In this document: one piece after another, positions 9,016 through 17,058 of the stretch | Layout: each line of letters opens with the position of its first letter | Numbering within the stretch: position 1 is the stretch's first letter | Assembly: GCF_016405985.1 (NCBI RefSeq) | Contig: NZ_JAEFCF010000014.1 | Location: forward strand, 1-64,000 | Length of the DNA: 64,000 bases | Direction: 5' to 3' | Source: Paracoccus sp. IB05 | GTDB taxonomy: Bacteria > Pseudomonadota > Alphaproteobacteria > Rhodobacterales > Rhodobacteraceae | Translations under genes and position numbers: made by a program | Notes under the pieces: model-generated | What the model saw: the letters and a program-made list of their open reading frames with translations, nothing else | Told to the model about the DNA's origin: nothing | Databases searched by the model: none

Positions 9016-9316
9016 GACGATCCCTGCGATTCCATGGTGCGACAAGCTGGAACACCGGTCTCTCAGAAGTTCGCACAGAAACTCTGGCAGGCGGCGGCGA
9101 GCCTATTGTATGCAATTGTATGCCGAACATGGTCCGGTTTCAAGCGCTGTTATTCTGCCAGTGCGAAAGACCTTTCCGCAAGAGCAGTATGGGGGCTTTG
9201 AGGCGGATGCTGCGGATTGCTGGCACTGGCGGTGGCGTTATGCCAAAGCTATGGGCCAGACCTGAGCCAATGCCGTGGCTCTCACCTGCCCCCGACCTGA
9301 GCCCGGACCCCGCCTG
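9016..9316. other. Divergent intergenic region between acnB and the Kdo-transferase genes
   Basis: A 301-base region that must hold promoters for both directions. It contains a striking repeat of TTGTATGC at 9105-9123, described separately. No small gene was convincing. Confidence 0.5.
9105..9123. promoter_or_regulatory. Candidate operator upstream of acnB (overlapping TTGTATGC repeats)
   Basis: ATTGTATGCAATTGTATGC contains TTGTATGC twice in direct orientation, and its left half ATTGTATGCAAT is nearly palindromic. The core resembles the TTGTATACAA-type sites bound by GntR/FadR-family regulators. It lies about 90 bases upstream of the acnB start in a divergent promoter region and is AT-rich against a GC-rich background. 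The regulator is not identified and the assignment is inferred from similarity of form only. Confidence 0.35.
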
Positions 9317-10609
9317 ATGCCCTTCGTGAATGACCAGAGCCCAAAGGCTGACGGCTGGCAACTCCGGCTCTGGCTCTGGCTCAGGCCGCTTTTGCAGCCG
9401 CTGATGCGCCGGGTCCTGCGAAAGCGCCTGGCGCAGGGGCGCGAGGATCCGCAGCGAATGGGCGAGAAACTGGGCGAAGCCACCCTGCCCCGCCCGCCGG
9501 GCCGCCTTGTGTGGCTGCATGCGGTCGGGCTTGGCGAGGTGATGGCTCTGCGCCCGCTGATCGCGCAGATGCGGGGCCTGGCGCCGGATCTGCGGTTTCT
9601 GATCACCTCGACCGCGCGGTCTTCGGCGGGGGTGATCGGGCAGAACCTTCCCGAAGGCGCGGAGCATCAGTTCCTGCCGCTGGACGGGCCGGATTTCGGC
9701 GCGCGGTTTCTGGATCACTGGCAGCCGTCGCTGTCGGTATGGTCGGAACAGGATCTCTGGCCTGGCCTGATCTGCGACACCGCCCGGCGTGGCATTCCGC
9801 TGGCCTGGGTCAATGCGCGGATGAATGACGGGAGCCTGAAAAAACGCCGCCGCCTGCGCGGGCTCTACCGCGATGTCATGGCGCGTTTCGCCCTGATCGA
9901 GGCACAGGATGCCCGCAGCGCCGCGAACCTGCGCAAGCTGGGCGCGACCTTTGTACGCGAAGGCCATTCGCTGAAACCCGCCGCCGAACCGCTGGGCGTC
10001 GACCTAAATGCGCTGACCGCGCTGCAGGCCACGCTGGCGGGGCGCCGCATCATCATCGCCGCCTCGACCCATCCCGCCGATGAGGCGGTGCTGATCCCTG
10101 CCTTCCGCGACATCGCCGCGCAGGATCCTGCCGCTTTGCTGATCCTCGCACCGCGCCTGCCCGCGCGCGCGGATGAGATCGCCGCCGCGCTTGACGCGGC
10201 GCATCTCAGCCATGCGCGGCGCAGCCTGGGCGAGACCCCCTGGCCCGCCACCCGGGTCTGGCTTGCCGACACGTTCGGCGAGCTGGGCCTCTGGTATCGC
10301 CTCGCCACCCGCGCCTTTATCGGCGGGGCGATGGGCGAGACCGGCGGTCATAATCCGTGGGAGGCGGTCTGCCTTGGCCTGCCCGTGATCCACGGGCCGA
10401 ATGTGGCGAATTTCGCCCATGACTATGCCGGGCTTCACGCCGCCGGCCTTGCCACCGAAATGCCGCCCGATCCGGATGCCCTGAGCGCCGCCCTTGCCGC
10501 GCCCCTGACGGACGCCGCCGCAAAGGCGGAAACCCTTGTCAGCGAGGCCCGCGCCGCGCTGCAGCCGCTCGCCGCCGATCTGGTCGCCCTGATCGGAGAC
10601 AGCCCATGA
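9317..10609 (+). CDS. 3-deoxy-D-manno-octulosonic acid transferase-like protein (copy 1)
   Basis: 430 residues from ATG at 9317; a GTG 42 bases upstream is possible but the family start and sequence favour the ATG. It has the WaaA/KdtA fold: HAVGLGEVMAL near residue 68, where family members carry HAVS-GE with the catalytic glutamate, SEQDLWPGL replacing the usual E-ELWPN segment, and a C-terminal donor-binding domain with GGHNPWEAVCLGLPVIHGP. WaaA moves Kdo from CMP-Kdo to lipid A at the inner membrane. It overlaps the next gene by 4 bases (ATGA), and the second gene is a paralogue. The divergence of the SEQDLWPG motif leaves open a different acceptor or sugar. Confidence 0.75.
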   Translation: MPFVNDQSPKADGWQLRLWLWLRPLLQPLMRRVLRKRLAQGREDPQRMGEKLGEATLPRPPGRLVWLHAVGLGEVMALRPLIAQMRGLAPDLRFLITSTARSSAGVIGQNLPEGAEHQFLPLDGPDFGARFLDHWQPSLSVWSEQDLWPGLICDTARRGIPLAWVNARMNDGSLKKRRRLRGLYRDVMARFALIEAQDARSAANLRKLGATFVREGHSLKPAAEPLGVDLNALTALQATLAGRRIIIAASTHPADEAVLIPAFRDIAAQDPAALLILAPRLPARADEIAAALDAAHLSHARRSLGETPWPATRVWLADTFGELGLWYRLATRAFIGGAMGETGGHNPWEAVCLGLPVIHGPNVANFAHDYAGLHAAGLATEMPPDPDALSAALAAPLTDAAAKAETLVSEARAALQPLAADLVALIGDSP

Positions 10610-11967
10610 TCCTGCATCTCTTCCTGATCCTCTGGCGGCTTTTGTGGATTCCGCTTCTGCCGCTTTTGCTGGTCTATCTCTGGCGGCGCGGGCGCCGCGA
10701 TCCCGATTACACCCGCCACCTGGCCGAGCGCTTCGGCATCTATTCCCGTCCGCTGCCGCAGGGCGCGATCTGGTTTCACGCCGTAAGCCTTGGCGAGACG
10801 CGCTCGGCCACCGCGCTGATCCGCCTGTGCCTTGCGCGCGGAGACCAGGTCGTACTGACCCATTTCACCCCTGCCGGAAGGCGCGAATCCGCCCGGCTTT
10901 TCGCACCCGAGATCGCCTCGGGTCAGCTCGCGGCGGTCTGGGTGCCGCTGGATATGTTCTGGTGCTGGCGCCGGTTTTTCCGGGCCTGCCGCCCCCGGAT
11001 CGGGCTGACCCTGGAGATCGAGATCTGGCCCGCGATGATCTTTGCAGCGCGGCGCGCGGGCGTGCCTTTGTTCATGTGCAATGCGCAATACCCCTCGCCC
11101 TCGCTGGCGCGTGACAGCAAGGGGCTGAGGCTGCGGCAAAGAGTAATCCGGGGCTTTGCCGGGGCTTTCGTGAAATCCGACCTGCAAAAATCACGGTTTG
11201 AAAGCATCGGCCTCGACAATATCACCGTCACCGGCGAGCTGCGGTTCGATCAGCCGCTGCCGCCCGGCCTTGATGAAGCCGCAAGCGCCATCCGCGCAGC
11301 CATCGGCCAGGGGCGCGAAATCATCACCATCGCCAGCGGCGTCGAGGTCGAGGAGCCGCTTTATACCGATGTCATTCTCCGTCTTCGGGACGCAGCGCGA
11401 AGCGCCTCCCGCCCGGCCCCGTTCTTCATCTATGTCCCGCGCGCGCCCGAACGCTTTTCAGCCGTCTGTGACGGGCTGACCGCGGCCGGGCTGCGGGTGA
11501 TCCGTCGCAGCACGGCATTGCCGCCCGAGCCTGCTGGTTTTACCTCCTTCCCCGGCGGTGATTACAGCGGCACCGATATCCTTCTCGGCGACAGCCTGGG
11601 CGAGATGTTCTTCTGCCTCGCCCCGGCGGACCGGGTCGTGGTCGGCGGCGGCTTCAACCCGCGCGGCGCACATAATATTTCCGAGGCGCTGATGCTGATG
11701 AAGCCGGTGGTCACCGGCCCCTGGACCTGGACCATCGAATTCCCGTTCGAAGAGGCCGCCTTTGCCGGGGTCGCGGTCAGTCTGGGCGACCAGGCCGACG
11801 CGCCCCCCGCACTTGCGGACAGGCTGACCGCCGCGCTGTCGCAGCCCGACCAGACTGATCCGGCGCAGATCCGGGCCTTCCTCGATCAGCAGCAGGGCGC
11901 CAGCGCACGAACCCTTGCGGCGATTGACCTGGTGCTGGCCGCTGGCACATCGCGTCAGACCGGATAA
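10606..11967 (+). CDS. 3-deoxy-D-manno-octulosonic acid transferase-like protein (copy 2)
   Basis: 453 residues. An N-terminal membrane anchor (residues 1-25, rich in L, W and P) precedes FHAVSLGETRSATALIRL, with the conserved catalytic Glu, then LTLEIEIWPAMIFAARR for the E-ELWPN motif. The C-terminal half carries GGGFNPRGAHNISEALMLMKPVVTGP, the donor-binding end of the family. The ATG overlaps the previous stop, so the two transferases are co-translated. The two proteins are clearly related yet divergent, suggesting sequential additions to the lipopolysaccharide core rather than a recent duplication. Which copy is the primary lipid A Kdo transferase cannot be told here. Confidence 0.75.
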   Translation: MILHLFLILWRLLWIPLLPLLLVYLWRRGRRDPDYTRHLAERFGIYSRPLPQGAIWFHAVSLGETRSATALIRLCLARGDQVVLTHFTPAGRRESARLFAPEIASGQLAAVWVPLDMFWCWRRFFRACRPRIGLTLEIEIWPAMIFAARRAGVPLFMCNAQYPSPSLARDSKGLRLRQRVIRGFAGAFVKSDLQKSRFESIGLDNITVTGELRFDQPLPPGLDEAASAIRAAIGQGREIITIASGVEVEEPLYTDVILRLRDAARSASRPAPFFIYVPRAPERFSAVCDGLTAAGLRVIRRSTALPPEPAGFTSFPGGDYSGTDILLGDSLGEMFFCLAPADRVVVGGGFNPRGAHNISEALMLMKPVVTGPWTWTIEFPFEEAAFAGVAVSLGDQADAPPALADRLTAALSQPDQTDPAQIRAFLDQQQGASARTLAAIDLVLAAGTSRQTG

Positions 11968-12034
11968 ATCCTCTTTCCCCCCACTATGGGAGCAGATTTC
12001 ACCTGCCCGCCCCCTGCGAAGCGCCTGGGATATT

Positions 12035-12065
12035 TTCTTGCGCGACAGGGACATGGCCGCAAGAA
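12035..12065. promoter_or_regulatory. Inverted repeat upstream of the sulfide-oxidation genes
   Basis: TTCTTGCG and CGCAAGAA, 8-bp perfect arms separated by 15 bases, lie about 70-100 bases before the cytochrome gene that opens the sulfur cluster. The AT-rich GATATTTTC just left of it could be part of a promoter or a degenerate copy of the dispersed repeat family seen elsewhere. It could be an operator for a sulfur-responsive repressor or simply a weak stem-loop after the preceding gene. Confidence 0.3.
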
Positions 12066-12137
12066 TGGCGTGTCGCGCGGCGTGAGACCCGCATCAGCCC
12101 ATACCCAAGCCAGATGGCCAGGAAAGAGGACCCGACC

Positions 12138-12473
12138 ATGCTTCCGCCCCCCCAGCACCCCACCCTGAGAGGGCTGCTTGCCGCCCTGACCTTTGCCACA
12201 GTCGCCGCCCCCGGATTTGCGCTTGCGCAGAGCACGGTATCCGAGGCCCAGATCCTCGCCGGCCCCTGTGCCAGCTGCCACGGCCCCGCCGGCCAGTCGC
12301 CGGGCGCCATCCCCTCGATCGCCGGTCTCACGGAAGCCGATTTGACGGCGAAACTGACCGCGTTTCGCGACAGCCCGCCCGCGGGCACCACCGTCATGAC
12401 CCGCCATATGAAAGGCTATGATGACGGTCAGATCGCCGCCCTGGCGAAGTATTTCGCGGAGGTGGAAGGATGA
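12138..12473 (+). CDS. Monohaem c-type cytochrome, sulfide dehydrogenase cytochrome subunit-like
   Basis: 111 residues from ATG 12138, chosen because AGGAAAGAGG lies about 8 bases upstream; an ATG at 12114 is in frame. A signal peptide (residues 1-32, ending FALAQ) exports it to the periplasm. The single haem site is CASCH, and a distal methionine is available in [13 protein letters not shown]. Its C-terminal pattern [18 protein letters not shown] is that of class I cytochromes such as the FccA subunit. It is translationally coupled to an FccB-type flavoprotein (4-base overlap), so it most likely accepts electrons from sulfide oxidation by that flavoprotein. It is a one-haem form, unlike the two-haem FccA of some purple bacteria. 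Confidence 0.8.
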   Translation: MLPPPQHPTLRGLLAALTFATVAAPGFALAQSTVSEAQILAGPCASCHGPAGQSPGAIPSIAGLTEADLTAKLTAFRDSPPAGTTVMTRHMKGYDDGQIAALAKYFAEVEG

Positions 12474-13750
12474 ATACGACCCGCAGAACCCTCATCGCAG
12501 GCCTTGGCGCCGGCGCCGCCACTTTCGCGCTTCCTGGCCTGATCCGGGCGCAGAACGCCTCGGCACATGTCGTCGTCGTGGGCGGCGGCTTTGGCGGCGC
12601 CACGGCGGCGCGCTACCTGCGCCGCTACAGCCCCGATCTGAAAATCACCCTGGTCGAACCCTCGGAAACATTTGTCACCTGCCCGTTCTCGAACCTCTAT
12701 CTCGGCGGGCTCCGGACCTGGGACAGCATCACCCATGGCTACGCCGCTCATAGCGCCGAGGGGATCGGGGTCATCCATGCCAGGGCCGAACAGATCGACG
12801 GCGCGGCGAAGAAAGTGACGCTCTCGGATGGCACTGTGCTGGATTATGACCGGCTTGTCCTGTCGCCGGGCATCGACATCAGATGGGGCGCGCTGGAGGG
12901 CTATGACGAGGCCGCGTCAGACCGCGCGCCGCATGCCTGGAAGGCCGGGCCACAGACGCAGCTGCTGAAATCGCAGCTCGAGGCGATGGAGGATGGCGGC
13001 ACATTCGTGATGTCGATCACCGATGGTGCTTTCCGCTGCCCGCCGGGGCCCTATGAGCGTGCCTCGCTGGTGGCGCATTACCTGAAAACCAACAAGCCGA
13101 AATCGAAGATCCTGCTTCTGGACAGCAAAGAGACCTTCTCGAAACAGGGCCTCTTCAAACAGGGATGGGAGGCGCTTTACGGCGATATGATCGAATGGAT
13201 CAGCGCCGATAATGACGGCAAGGTCGCAAAGGTCGATGCCGGTGCCCTGACGGTGGAGACCGCATTTGGTGTGACACATAAGGCCGATGTGCTGAATGTG
13301 GTGCCGCCGCAGAAAGCTGGCTGGATCGCGGACCGTGCCGGGGTCACCAATGACACCGGTTGGGTGCCGGTGAAGGGCAACACGTTCGAATCTGCGCAGG
13401 TGCCCGGGATCTATGTGGTCGGCGACGCCACCATCGCCGCCCCCATGCCGAAATCGGGTTTCTGTGCCAATGCGCAGGGCAAGATCGCGGCCGCCGCGAT
13501 CATCGCCGATCTGGCAGGCGCCGCGCCGGCGCCGGCGAGTTTCGTCAACACCTGTTACAGCCTTGTAGGCCCGGAATGGGGGATCTCGGTCGCCGGGGTC
13601 TATTATTTCGACGGCGAGAAGCTCGCCGAGCGCGAAGGCTCCGGCGGGGTCAGCCCGCTTGAGGCCGATGCCAGCTTCCGCCAGGCCGAAGCGGTTTACG
13701 GCGCGGGCTGGTATGCCTCGATCAGCGCCGATACCTGGGGTACGGTATGA
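12470..13750 (+). CDS. fccB: Flavocytochrome c sulfide dehydrogenase, flavoprotein subunit (FccB/SoxF)
   Basis: 426 residues. A Tat-type signal ([25 protein letters not shown]) precedes the FAD-binding motif [30 protein letters not shown] and the family signature [11 protein letters not shown] follow. The two cysteines expected to form the redox-active disulfide next to the flavin are both present, in FRCPPG and in [11 protein letters not shown]. It oxidises sulfide to sulfur or polysulfide in the periplasm and passes electrons to its cytochrome partner, encoded just upstream with a 4-base overlap. It resembles SoxF of Paracoccus-type sox clusters. A second, divergent FccB-like gene follows 1 kb later. 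Confidence 0.88.
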   Translation: MNTTRRTLIAGLGAGAATFALPGLIRAQNASAHVVVVGGGFGGATAARYLRRYSPDLKITLVEPSETFVTCPFSNLYLGGLRTWDSITHGYAAHSAEGIGVIHARAEQIDGAAKKVTLSDGTVLDYDRLVLSPGIDIRWGALEGYDEAASDRAPHAWKAGPQTQLLKSQLEAMEDGGTFVMSITDGAFRCPPGPYERASLVAHYLKTNKPKSKILLLDSKETFSKQGLFKQGWEALYGDMIEWISADNDGKVAKVDAGALTVETAFGVTHKADVLNVVPPQKAGWIADRAGVTNDTGWVPVKGNTFESAQVPGIYVVGDATIAAPMPKSGFCANAQGKIAAAAIIADLAGAAPAPASFVNTCYSLVGPEWGISVAGVYYFDGEKLAEREGSGGVSPLEADASFRQAEAVYGAGWYASISADTWGTV

Positions 13751-13777
13751 GGGCATAAACAGGTTAAGGACGGCTCA

Positions 13778-14812
13778 ATGGATGCGGTAACTCTCGGTCT
13801 GGGTCTCGGCTTTGTGTTCGGGGTCGCGGCCAGGGCGGGGAAGTTCTGCCTCCTGCGGGGAATGAAAGGGCTGATGGGCGGGGGGGATCTCTCGCCCCTT
13901 CGCGCATTCGCGCTGGCACTGGCGGTGGCGATTTCCGGCACCCAGGCACTGAATTTCCTCGGGCTGACCGATCTGTCGCGCTCGCTGCCGTTGCGGGGGT
14001 CGTTTGCCGCAGGCGGGCTCTTCATCGGCGGCGCGATTTTCGGGCTGGGCATGGTGCTGGCCAATGCCTGTGGCGCGCGCGCGCTGGTCTTGCTGGCAGG
14101 GGGCAATCTGCGGTCGCTTCTGGTGCTGTTATGCCTTGGGCTGGCGGCCCAGGCCAGCCTGACCGGCGTATTAGCCCCCTGGCGCCAGACGCTGCAACTG
14201 GGCCAGATCAGCCCTGAAGCGCTGAGCCTGACCGGGCTCCTGCGCGGGTTTGGCCTTTCGCCGATGATCGCGCTTATGCTGGCGGCGGGCCTGCCGGTGC
14301 TGACCCTGATCTGGTTCGCGCGCCCGGTTTTCAAACGGCCGGTCGAGGCGTTTTCTGCCCTTCTGATCGGGCTTTGCGTGGTCGCGGGCTGGTGGATCAG
14401 TTTCACCACCGATGACCCGTTCGACCCGAAAATCCTGTCTTCCATCAGCTTTGTCGCGCCCATGGGCGAAGGGCTTTTGTGGCTGATGTTGTCCTCAGGC
14501 CGCGCGGTCGCCTTCGGCCTCGCCGTGGTCGGAGGCACGCTCGCGGGAGCCTTCCTCACCGCGCTTGTCACCCGCAGCTTTGCGCTGGAAAGTTTCACCT
14601 CGGGAAGCCATTCCCTTATTGCCGCCCTTGGAGGAATTTTGATGGGCTTTGGCGGCGTTCTTGCAATGGGTTGTTCTATCGGGCAAGCTTTGAGCGGTGT
14701 CTCGACACTTTCGCTGGCCAGTCTGGTCGCAAGCGCCGGTATTCTCGCGGGGATTGTGGCTGGTCTGGCTGTGATGCGCCAGACAACTCTCGGGAGGAGT
14801 TCCAGCCAATGA
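13778..14812 (+). CDS. YeeE/YedE-family sulfur-compound transporter (SoxT-like)
   Basis: 344 residues with about nine hydrophobic segments. All three cysteines used in thiosulfate passage by characterised YeeE are in recognisable motifs: GKFCLLRG near the start, ANACGARALVLLAGGN near residue 92, and AMGCSIGQALSG near 295. It should therefore move thiosulfate or another sulfane-sulfur compound across the inner membrane. It lies between two sulfide-dehydrogenase flavoproteins and its stop overlaps the start of the second one (ATGA). In related bacteria such transporters (SoxT) accompany sox genes, where they can also serve signalling. The transport direction is not shown by sequence. Confidence 0.85.
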   Translation: MDAVTLGLGLGFVFGVAARAGKFCLLRGMKGLMGGGDLSPLRAFALALAVAISGTQALNFLGLTDLSRSLPLRGSFAAGGLFIGGAIFGLGMVLANACGARALVLLAGGNLRSLLVLLCLGLAAQASLTGVLAPWRQTLQLGQISPEALSLTGLLRGFGLSPMIALMLAAGLPVLTLIWFARPVFKRPVEAFSALLIGLCVVAGWWISFTTDDPFDPKILSSISFVAPMGEGLLWLMLSSGRAVAFGLAVVGGTLAGAFLTALVTRSFALESFTSGSHSLIAALGGILMGFGGVLAMGCSIGQALSGVSTLSLASLVASAGILAGIVAGLAVMRQTTLGRSSSQ

Positions 14813-16155
14813 TAAAAAGCCCGCATTTCACCCGCCGCAAATTGCTGACCGCCGCGCCGTCACTGGCGCTTCTGACCGGGATCGGCGGGGCCGCCCTGGC
14901 CGCGCCCGAAGGTCTGACATCCGAGACGCTCCTGATGTCGCGCCAGGGCAAGGGCCCGAGGATCGTCATTTGTGGCGGCGGCTGGGGCGGGCTTTCTGCC
15001 GCGCGCCATCTGCGCGAAGAACTCCCCGAGGCCGAGATCATCCTGCTGGAGAGGAACCCGATCTTCTGGTCCTGCCCGATGTCGAACAAATGGCTGATCG
15101 ACGTGGTCGATACCGCCTTCCTGACCCAGGACCTGCTGCGCCCGGCGCAGAAATGGGGCTATTCCCTCGTGCAATGCGAGGTGACGAATATCGACCGGGC
15201 GGCAAAGACCGTCCATACTTCAAAGGGCAAGGTCGATTACGATTTCCTGATCCTCGCCGGGGGGATCCGCAACGCCTATGAGGCCTGGTTCGGCGAGGAC
15301 CGACAGGCCGCCGAATATACCCGCCAGAATTTCGGATCAGCCTATATCCCGAACTCCGAGCATCTCGCGCTGAAAAACAAGATCCACAATTTCAAGGGCG
15401 GCACCATCGTGATGACGCTGCCGCCGCCACCGCATCGCTGCCCGCCCTCGCCCTATGAGCGCGCCTGCGTGATGGCCTGGCATTTCAAGGTAAACAAGAT
15501 CCCGGCGAAGATCCTCATCCTTGATCCGAAACCGCAAATCGCGCCGATCGGCGCCGGCTATAAAGCGGCGTTTGAGGAGCTTTACCCCGATATCATCACC
15601 CATGTGCCGAATGCGAAGGTGAAAGAGGTCGATCCCTATAACAAGCGGATCATGACCGAGGCCGGGGATTTCGACTTTGACGATGCGGTCTTCATGCCGC
15701 CGCATCAGGCGTCAGACATGGTCTGGTATGCCGACCTGATCGGCAAGGGTGAAGACGGCAGGCCGACCGGCTGGGCCGATATGGATCCACGTTTCTTCAC
15801 CGCGCGGGGCGATGACAGCGTCTATATCATCGGGGATTCCATGGGCGCGATTTCCCCGCATTTCGGCCATTACCCGAAATCGGGCCATGTCGCGAACTAT
15901 ATCGGGCGGATCGTGGCCGGGAATATCGGCCAGCGGGTCAGGGGCGAGGATGTGGTGGCGGAACTGCCCGATAATCTGTGCTATATGCTGGTGAATGGCG
16001 ATCCGCAGGAGGCGATCTCGGTCGAGTTCACCTATGCGGTCGGCCAGGACGGTCTGGTACATCAGACGCAGATCGACATCGATGTGCGGACACCAGATCT
16101 CATGGCCGAGGATTTTGTCTGGATTGATGGGATGTTCAATGACTTCCTGCGCTGA
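14809..16155 (+). CDS. Second FccB-like sulfide dehydrogenase flavoprotein
   Basis: 448 residues from the ATG that overlaps the previous stop. A twin-arginine-like signal (TRRKLLTAAPSLALLTGIGG) precedes the FAD motif RIVICGGGWGGLSAARHLRE. CPMSNKWLIDV and HRCPPSPYERACVMAW mark it as a member of the FccB/SoxF family. The position corresponding to the second disulfide cysteine reads KSGHVANYIGR instead of [11 protein letters not shown], so that cysteine is a valine here. An extra cysteine occurs in ERACVMAW. There is no dedicated cytochrome next to it; SoxYZ follow with a 17-base overlap. It may oxidise SoxYZ-bound sulfur or sulfide by a changed mechanism; this is inference. Confidence 0.82.
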   Translation: MIKSPHFTRRKLLTAAPSLALLTGIGGAALAAPEGLTSETLLMSRQGKGPRIVICGGGWGGLSAARHLREELPEAEIILLERNPIFWSCPMSNKWLIDVVDTAFLTQDLLRPAQKWGYSLVQCEVTNIDRAAKTVHTSKGKVDYDFLILAGGIRNAYEAWFGEDRQAAEYTRQNFGSAYIPNSEHLALKNKIHNFKGGTIVMTLPPPPHRCPPSPYERACVMAWHFKVNKIPAKILILDPKPQIAPIGAGYKAAFEELYPDIITHVPNAKVKEVDPYNKRIMTEAGDFDFDDAVFMPPHQASDMVWYADLIGKGEDGRPTGWADMDPRFFTARGDDSVYIIGDSMGAISPHFGHYPKSGHVANYIGRIVAGNIGQRVRGEDVVAELPDNLCYMLVNGDPQEAISVEFTYAVGQDGLVHQTQIDIDVRTPDLMAEDFVWIDGMFNDFLR

Positions 16156-16636
16156 ACTGAACCGCCGTCAGGTGATGATCATGGGGACAGCAATGGGGGC
16201 GGCGCTTGGCGTCTCGCCGCTTCTGGGAACGGCCGCGGCAGCACAAAGCTCGACCGCAGCCGCACGCGCCGATACCGCCGAATCCGACCGCATCGCGGCG
16301 GACTTCATCGGCGCGGCGGACGCGGTGAGCGAGGGCCTCGCGCTTGACCTGCCGGCTCTTGGCGACAACCCTTCGGCGGTGCCGGTGCGGGTGCATGTAA
16401 CGGAAGCAATCACCGATGACAGCTGGTGTGAGGAACTGATCGTGCTGGCCGAGCGGAACCCGATGCCGCTGGCCTGCCGGTTCCGCTTTTCTCAGGCCAG
16501 TGGTGCGGCAGATGTGGCGGTCAGGCTGCGGCTGATCGAGACGATGCATGTGCGCGCGCTGGCGCGGATGAAGGATGGCCGGGTGTTCGACACCCGCGGC
16601 CAGATCACCGTCGCCGCCGGCGGCTGCGGCCTTTAA
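16139..16636 (+). CDS. soxY: Thiosulfate-oxidation carrier protein SoxY, variant C-terminus
   Basis: 165 residues from ATG 16139, which keeps the Tat motif NRRQVMIMG; a later ATG would delete it. SoxY carries sulfur intermediates on a cysteine of a flexible C-terminal arm and works as a SoxYZ dimer in the periplasm. The arm here ends TVAAGGCGL, whereas the usual ending is GGCGG, so the last glycine is replaced by leucine. The cysteine that carries sulfur is retained. The gene overlaps the flavoprotein before it and is 12 bases ahead of soxZ. No soxA, soxX, soxB or soxCD is present, so this is a carrier module apart from a full Sox set, at least in this window. Confidence 0.85.
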   Translation: MTSCAELNRRQVMIMGTAMGAALGVSPLLGTAAAAQSSTAAARADTAESDRIAADFIGAADAVSEGLALDLPALGDNPSAVPVRVHVTEAITDDSWCEELIVLAERNPMPLACRFRFSQASGAADVAVRLRLIETMHVRALARMKDGRVFDTRGQITVAAGGCGL

Positions 16637-16648
16637 GGAGGGCATAAG

Positions 16649-16975
16649 ATGGCAAATCCCCCCCGGATCTGGCTGAGCAATGAGACGCCCGCAAAAGATG
16701 AGATCGTCCGGGTGCGCGCCCAGGTCGTGCATATCATGGAAAGCGGTCTGCGCCTTGATGCGGCAGGCGCCCCGATCCCTCGCGACACGCTGACGCGGTT
16801 CGAGGCCAGGCTGGGGGAGACCCTGGTGCTGGACTGGTTGCCGGAAACGGCAATCTCGCAAAATCCCTATATCGAGTTCACCTTCAAAGCGCGCGAAAGC
16901 GCTGTGCTGAAAATGACCTGGACCGATCAGCATGGTGTCCTCGCAGAGGCCGGGCGACAGATCACCCTATCCTGA
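16649..16975 (+). CDS. soxZ: Thiosulfate-oxidation chelating protein SoxZ
   Basis: 108 residues, the usual SoxZ length, with no signal peptide, as expected for a partner exported together with SoxY. The immunoglobulin-like fold is shown by PRIWLSNETPAKDEIVRVR at the start and QNPYIEFTFKARESAVLKM toward the end. AAGGAGG precedes the ATG. It is the last gene of the sulfur module. A twin palindrome follows at 16993-17041. Confidence 0.9.
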   Translation: MANPPRIWLSNETPAKDEIVRVRAQVVHIMESGLRLDAAGAPIPRDTLTRFEARLGETLVLDWLPETAISQNPYIEFTFKARESAVLKMTWTDQHGVLAEAGRQITLS

Positions 16976-16992
16976 CGCCGCGCCCGGCACGA

Positions 16993-17041
16993 GGCCGGTT
17001 TCTGCACAGAAACCGGCCCGGAATTTTACTTAAAATTCCGG
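16993..17041. repeat. Twin palindrome element, copy 1
   Basis: Two perfect inverted repeats abut and share one base. The first (16993-17018) has 12-bp arms GGCCGGTTTCTG around CA; the second (17018-17041) has 11-bp arms CCGGAATTTTA around CT. They fill the gap between the convergent soxZ and HIT genes, so they may act as a bidirectional terminator, although no T-run follows. A second element with the same TTTCTGCACAGAAA core and an AATT-containing second palindrome is found at 43923-43966. Confidence 0.75.
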
Positions 17042-17058
17042 TCGCGCGGGTGAAGCGG

